Of a stretch of DNA of 64,000 bases, positions 61,747 to 64,000 are shown in pieces. This stretch comes from an uncultured Eubacteriales bacterium. GTDB taxonomy: Bacteria; Bacillota; Clostridia; Oscillospirales; CAG-272. The stretch is taken from NCBI GenBank assembly GCA_934432725.1, contig CAKRZE010000013.1:1-64000 (forward strand), written 5' to 3'. Position 1 is the first letter of the stretch; every line of letters starts with the position of its first letter. Under the pieces are notes generated by a model, which was given only the letters and a program-made list of their open reading frames with translations, was not told the origin of the DNA and did no database searches. Both the position numbers and the translations under genes were made by a program.

Positions 61747-63144
61747 TCACGATAATTTATAGGTTGTGCCCTGAGGCGTATCAATCAGCGTGATGCCGCG
61801 CGCGGCAAGGTCATTCCGGATTCTGTCTGCTTCCGCATAGTTCTTTTCTTTTTTGGCGGCTGCACGCAGTGCGATCTGGGCGCGGATTTCCGCATCCAGG
61901 GCATCGCTTGCCTTCGGCTCCTCCGGGATTGCTTCGGGACGGTCCAGATCAAGGGCAAGGATACTGTCGCAGCGCAGGAGCAGCTTGTAAACATCGTCGG
62001 AGAGCGGCTTGCTCCGTGCGATCTCCCATGCAATGCCGAGTGCCTTCGGTACATTCAGATCGTCATTGACCGCATCCCGGAATGCCGTCTCATATTTTTC
62101 GATCCATCCGGAATCGACCGCACCGCCGGCGCCCTTGTGCTTTGCAACGGCTGCCCGCAGGTTGTTCAGCGATTTTTTTGCGCTGTCCATTGCTTCAAAT
62201 GTGAAGTTCAGCTTTTGACGGTAGTGCGAGTTGAGGCAGAGATAGCGGAAATCGAGCGGGTCATAGCCCTTTTCCTTCAGATCGGCAACCGTATAGCAGT
62301 TTCCGAGGCTCTTGGACATTTTTCCGCCGTCCACATTCATGAATTCGCCGTGCATCCAAAAACGGACGGCGGCATGACCGAGATAGCCATAGGACTGTGC
62401 GATCTCGTTTTCGTGATGGACCGGAATATGATCGACGCCGCCCGTGTGGATGTCGATGTATTCGCCCAGATATTTCAGTCCCATTGCCGAGCATTCAATG
62501 TGCCAGCCCGGATATCCCATTCCCCACGGGGATTCCCACTGCATGATGTGTTCCTTCGGCGCTTTTTTCCAGAGCGCAAAATCTGCCGGATGACGCTTTT
62601 CGCTGTTGACCTCAACGCGGGCGCCGGCCTGCTGTTCCTCCAGATTCAGGCGGGAGAGTTTTCCGTAGTCCTTAAATTTTCCGATATCATAGTAAATGCC
62701 GTCCGAGGTTTCATAGGCATACCCCTTCTCCAGCAGACCTTCGACAAAGTGAATCATTTCCGGAATGTTGTCGGTGGCGTGCGGAATGATTTCCGGCCGG
62801 GAGATGTGGAGGCTGTCAATGTCGGAAAGAAAGACCTTTGTATAAAATGCGGCGATCTCATACGGGGATTTTTTCTGCGCCTTGGACGCCTTTTCCATCT
62901 TATCCTCTCCCGTATCGCCGTCAGAGGTGAGATGCCCCACATCGGTGATGTTCATGACATGGCGAAGCTGAAAGCCGTTCATCAAAAGGGCGCGGCGGAG
63001 TTCATCCATGAAAATATAGGTTCTCATGTTTCCGATGTGAGCGTAGCTGTATACAGTCGGACCGCAGGAATAGATTTTTACCAGATTTCCTTCGCGGGGG
63101 GTGAATTCTTCTTTGGTTCTGGTGAGTGTGTTATAAAATTTCAT
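61747..63144 (-). CDS. cysS: Cysteinyl-tRNA synthetase
   Basis: 465 residues, normal length. Class I synthetase charging tRNA-Cys. Signature CGPTVYSYAHIGNMRTYIF (HIGH box as HIGN), zinc-binding Cys/His residues (GWHIECSAM, GGVDHIPVHHENEIAQ), and GGKMSKSLGN. ATG 63144 follows GAGGAAGGA; the longer frame from 63243 is rejected. A promoter at 63397-63425 gives a 245-nt leader, long enough for a T-box, but the conserved T-box sequences are not present. Confidence 0.97.
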   Translation of the reverse strand: MKFYNTLTRTKEEFTPREGNLVKIYSCGPTVYSYAHIGNMRTYIFMDELRRALLMNGFQLRHVMNITDVGHLTSDGDTGEDKMEKASKAQKKSPYEIAAFYTKVFLSDIDSLHISRPEIIPHATDNIPEMIHFVEGLLEKGYAYETSDGIYYDIGKFKDYGKLSRLNLEEQQAGARVEVNSEKRHPADFALWKKAPKEHIMQWESPWGMGYPGWHIECSAMGLKYLGEYIDIHTGGVDHIPVHHENEIAQSYGYLGHAAVRFWMHGEFMNVDGGKMSKSLGNCYTVADLKEKGYDPLDFRYLCLNSHYRQKLNFTFEAMDSAKKSLNNLRAAVAKHKGAGGAVDSGWIEKYETAFRDAVNDDLNVPKALGIAWEIARSKPLSDDVYKLLLRCDSILALDLDRPEAIPEEPKASDALDAEIRAQIALRAAAKKEKNYAEADRIRNDLAARGITLIDTPQGTTYKLS

Positions 63145-63396
63145 AGAGAAATCCTTCCTCTGTTCTGCCGTTTTGCATGTGTTTCCGGACGGGGACGGCA
63201 TTGATTCCGTATCCGGAGACGGGAAAGAAAAGACCTTCCCCACATTCCCGCGCCTTGCTGTCTGCCGGGACCTGCTCCGCGATGACCGATGTCTGTATGC
63301 TGCATTTTACGGCAGACAATGCCGGGCGTTTGATAACGGAGTCCTCGGACGGCATAAAAGCGCCTGTCAAAAAGGGCAGAATTATTCTTTCCTTTT

Positions 63397-63425
63397 ATTA
63401 TAATACGAAAATGTGTATTTGTAAA
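63397..63425 (-). promoter_or_regulatory. Promoter of cysS
   Basis: On the minus strand: TTTACA (63420-63425), 17-nt spacer, exact TATAAT (63397-63402). Confidence 0.75.
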
Positions 63426-63534
63426 GTGTTTTTCATGGAAAAACCGACGGGACAGATTGCGGCGTGCGAGTCGGCTGCAAATCCTCTGCTTGTGTTAAAT
63501 TCATGTAAAGAAAACACAAAATTGAAACAAATGC

Positions 63535-63563
63535 TTGCAATTTGACTAATATTCTGTTATAAT
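63535..63563 (+). promoter_or_regulatory. Promoter of the right-end gene
   Basis: TTGCAA (63535-63540), 17-nt spacer, exact TATAAT (63558-63563), about 95 nt before the start at 63658. Confidence 0.7.
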
Positions 63564-63657
63564 ATTCCCCGAAATATTCTCATGTATCGAAGAGCTGCTT
63601 TGGAATTTTCGCAGTAGGACGAAAAAGGTACAGTGTATTTCAGGAAGGAGCATAAAG

Positions 63658-64000
63658 ATGAAATTGAGACGTTTTTACATTGCCGTGCTGGCATTTATTC
63701 TGCTTTGCGGCATGGGGGCGGTATCCGTATCTGCAAGCTATGGCTGCGAATATTTGGGTGATCTGCCGGAAGTTGAGCTTGGAGTGGATGTGGACGCAGT
63801 CAAGGACGATATGTATGAGAATGCACTTTGTCTGGAGCTGAATCGCCAGTATCCCGGGGAAGAGGCATCTCCGAACGGGACGCACGGAAAGGCATGGCTG
63901 GTTTACTATAACAATAACCTGTATGCATATGTGGAAATCTATGATTCCGACATTGTGACACCGGATGAGGCGATCCAGAAGAGCGCACCGTGGGAAACGG
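63658..64000 (+). CDS. Secreted protein, CBM9-like N terminus (cut by window end)
   Basis: The first 114 residues of a longer protein. Signal peptide (MKLRRFYIAVLAFILLCGMG..., cleavage near VSA). The next segment reads like a carbohydrate-binding module of family 9 type: AWLVYYNNNLYAYVEIYDSDIVTPDEA followed by APWET, matching the usual 'W-D-x-x-x-L-Y-V-x-V-x-V-x-D' and 'PWE-x-D' pattern. AGGAAGGAG precedes ATG 63658. The family call rests on this short stretch only. It may be a surface polysaccharide-binding or degrading protein. Confidence 0.65.
   Translation, partial: MKLRRFYIAVLAFILLCGMGAVSVSASYGCEYLGDLPEVELGVDVDAVKDDMYENALCLELNRQYPGEEASPNGTHGKAWLVYYNNNLYAYVEIYDSDIVTPDEAIQKSAPWET

Noticed and set aside
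63145..63390. T-box riboswitch before cysS
   Set aside because: The leader is long enough, but the conserved AGGGTGGNACCGCG antiterminator sequence is not there.

Overview
The window reads as a Gram-positive, spore-forming member of the class Clostridia, probably a gut-type lineage near Oscillospirales or Christensenellales. The evidence is a spoIIID sporulation regulator, a glgC-glgD-glgA glycogen operon (GlgD is typical of Firmicutes), a pyruvate phosphate dikinase, Gram-positive lipoprotein signals, and strong AGGAGG ribosome binding sites with sigma-A promoters (TTGACA-17-TATAAT). The core is GC-rich. The two accessory blocks around 35-41 kb and 45-52 kb are visibly more AT-rich.

Layout. 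1-346: tandem repeat of hairpins. 1.0-4.9 kb: four-gene envelope-stress-like operon (YdjI, unknown, YdjG, YdjH homologues). 5.4-7.3 kb: beta-helix hydrolase and spoIIID. 8.0-11.8 kb: glgC-glgD-glgA. 12.0-19.4 kb: rRNA-type methyltransferase, transglutaminase lipoprotein, PLP lyase, PnuC and a SIMPL protein. 19.6-23.2 kb: a three-gene operon (membrane protein, ATC hydrolase-like protein, frameshifted alpha/beta hydrolase) facing a TetR regulator with matching operator-like palindromes. 23.6-34.6 kb: ppdK, then a glmU-pth-mfd-foldase block that keeps Bacillus-like order, except that glmU has lost its uridylyltransferase half; then a phosphodiesterase-fold enzyme.

34.8-41.4 kb: a tRNA-Ser(GGA) gene carries two related small integrative elements in tandem. 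Element A (4.4 kb) looks complete: integrase, Rep, SprT-like protein, ribbon-helix-helix repressor with palindromic operators, and 63-bp att direct repeats. Element B is a truncated relative. Its integrase was destroyed by a deletion that carries a 47-bp inverted piece of the sprT gene, with microhomology at both ends. A recombinase fragment from a third element abuts it.

41.7-52.1 kb: the most unusual region. A 1161-residue secreted protein (DNRLRE, Ig-like and ricin-lectin modules) ends in a cysteine-peptidase-like tip. It is followed by an exported partner protein, then by promoterless alternative tips, each behind a copy of the same 140-176 bp lectin segment. One is a metallopeptidase tip. 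Further exported or lipid-anchored small proteins, duplicated remnants and junction hairpins follow. The architecture suggests a polymorphic secreted effector whose C-terminal tip can be swapped by homologous recombination with silent cassettes, each paired with a candidate exported immunity protein. This function is inferred, not shown.

52.2-64 kb: GNAT acetyltransferase, VanY-type carboxypeptidase, fused ABC exporter, rpsO-pnp operon, cysS followed by a solute-binding-like lipoprotein, and the 5' end of a secreted sugar-binding-like protein.
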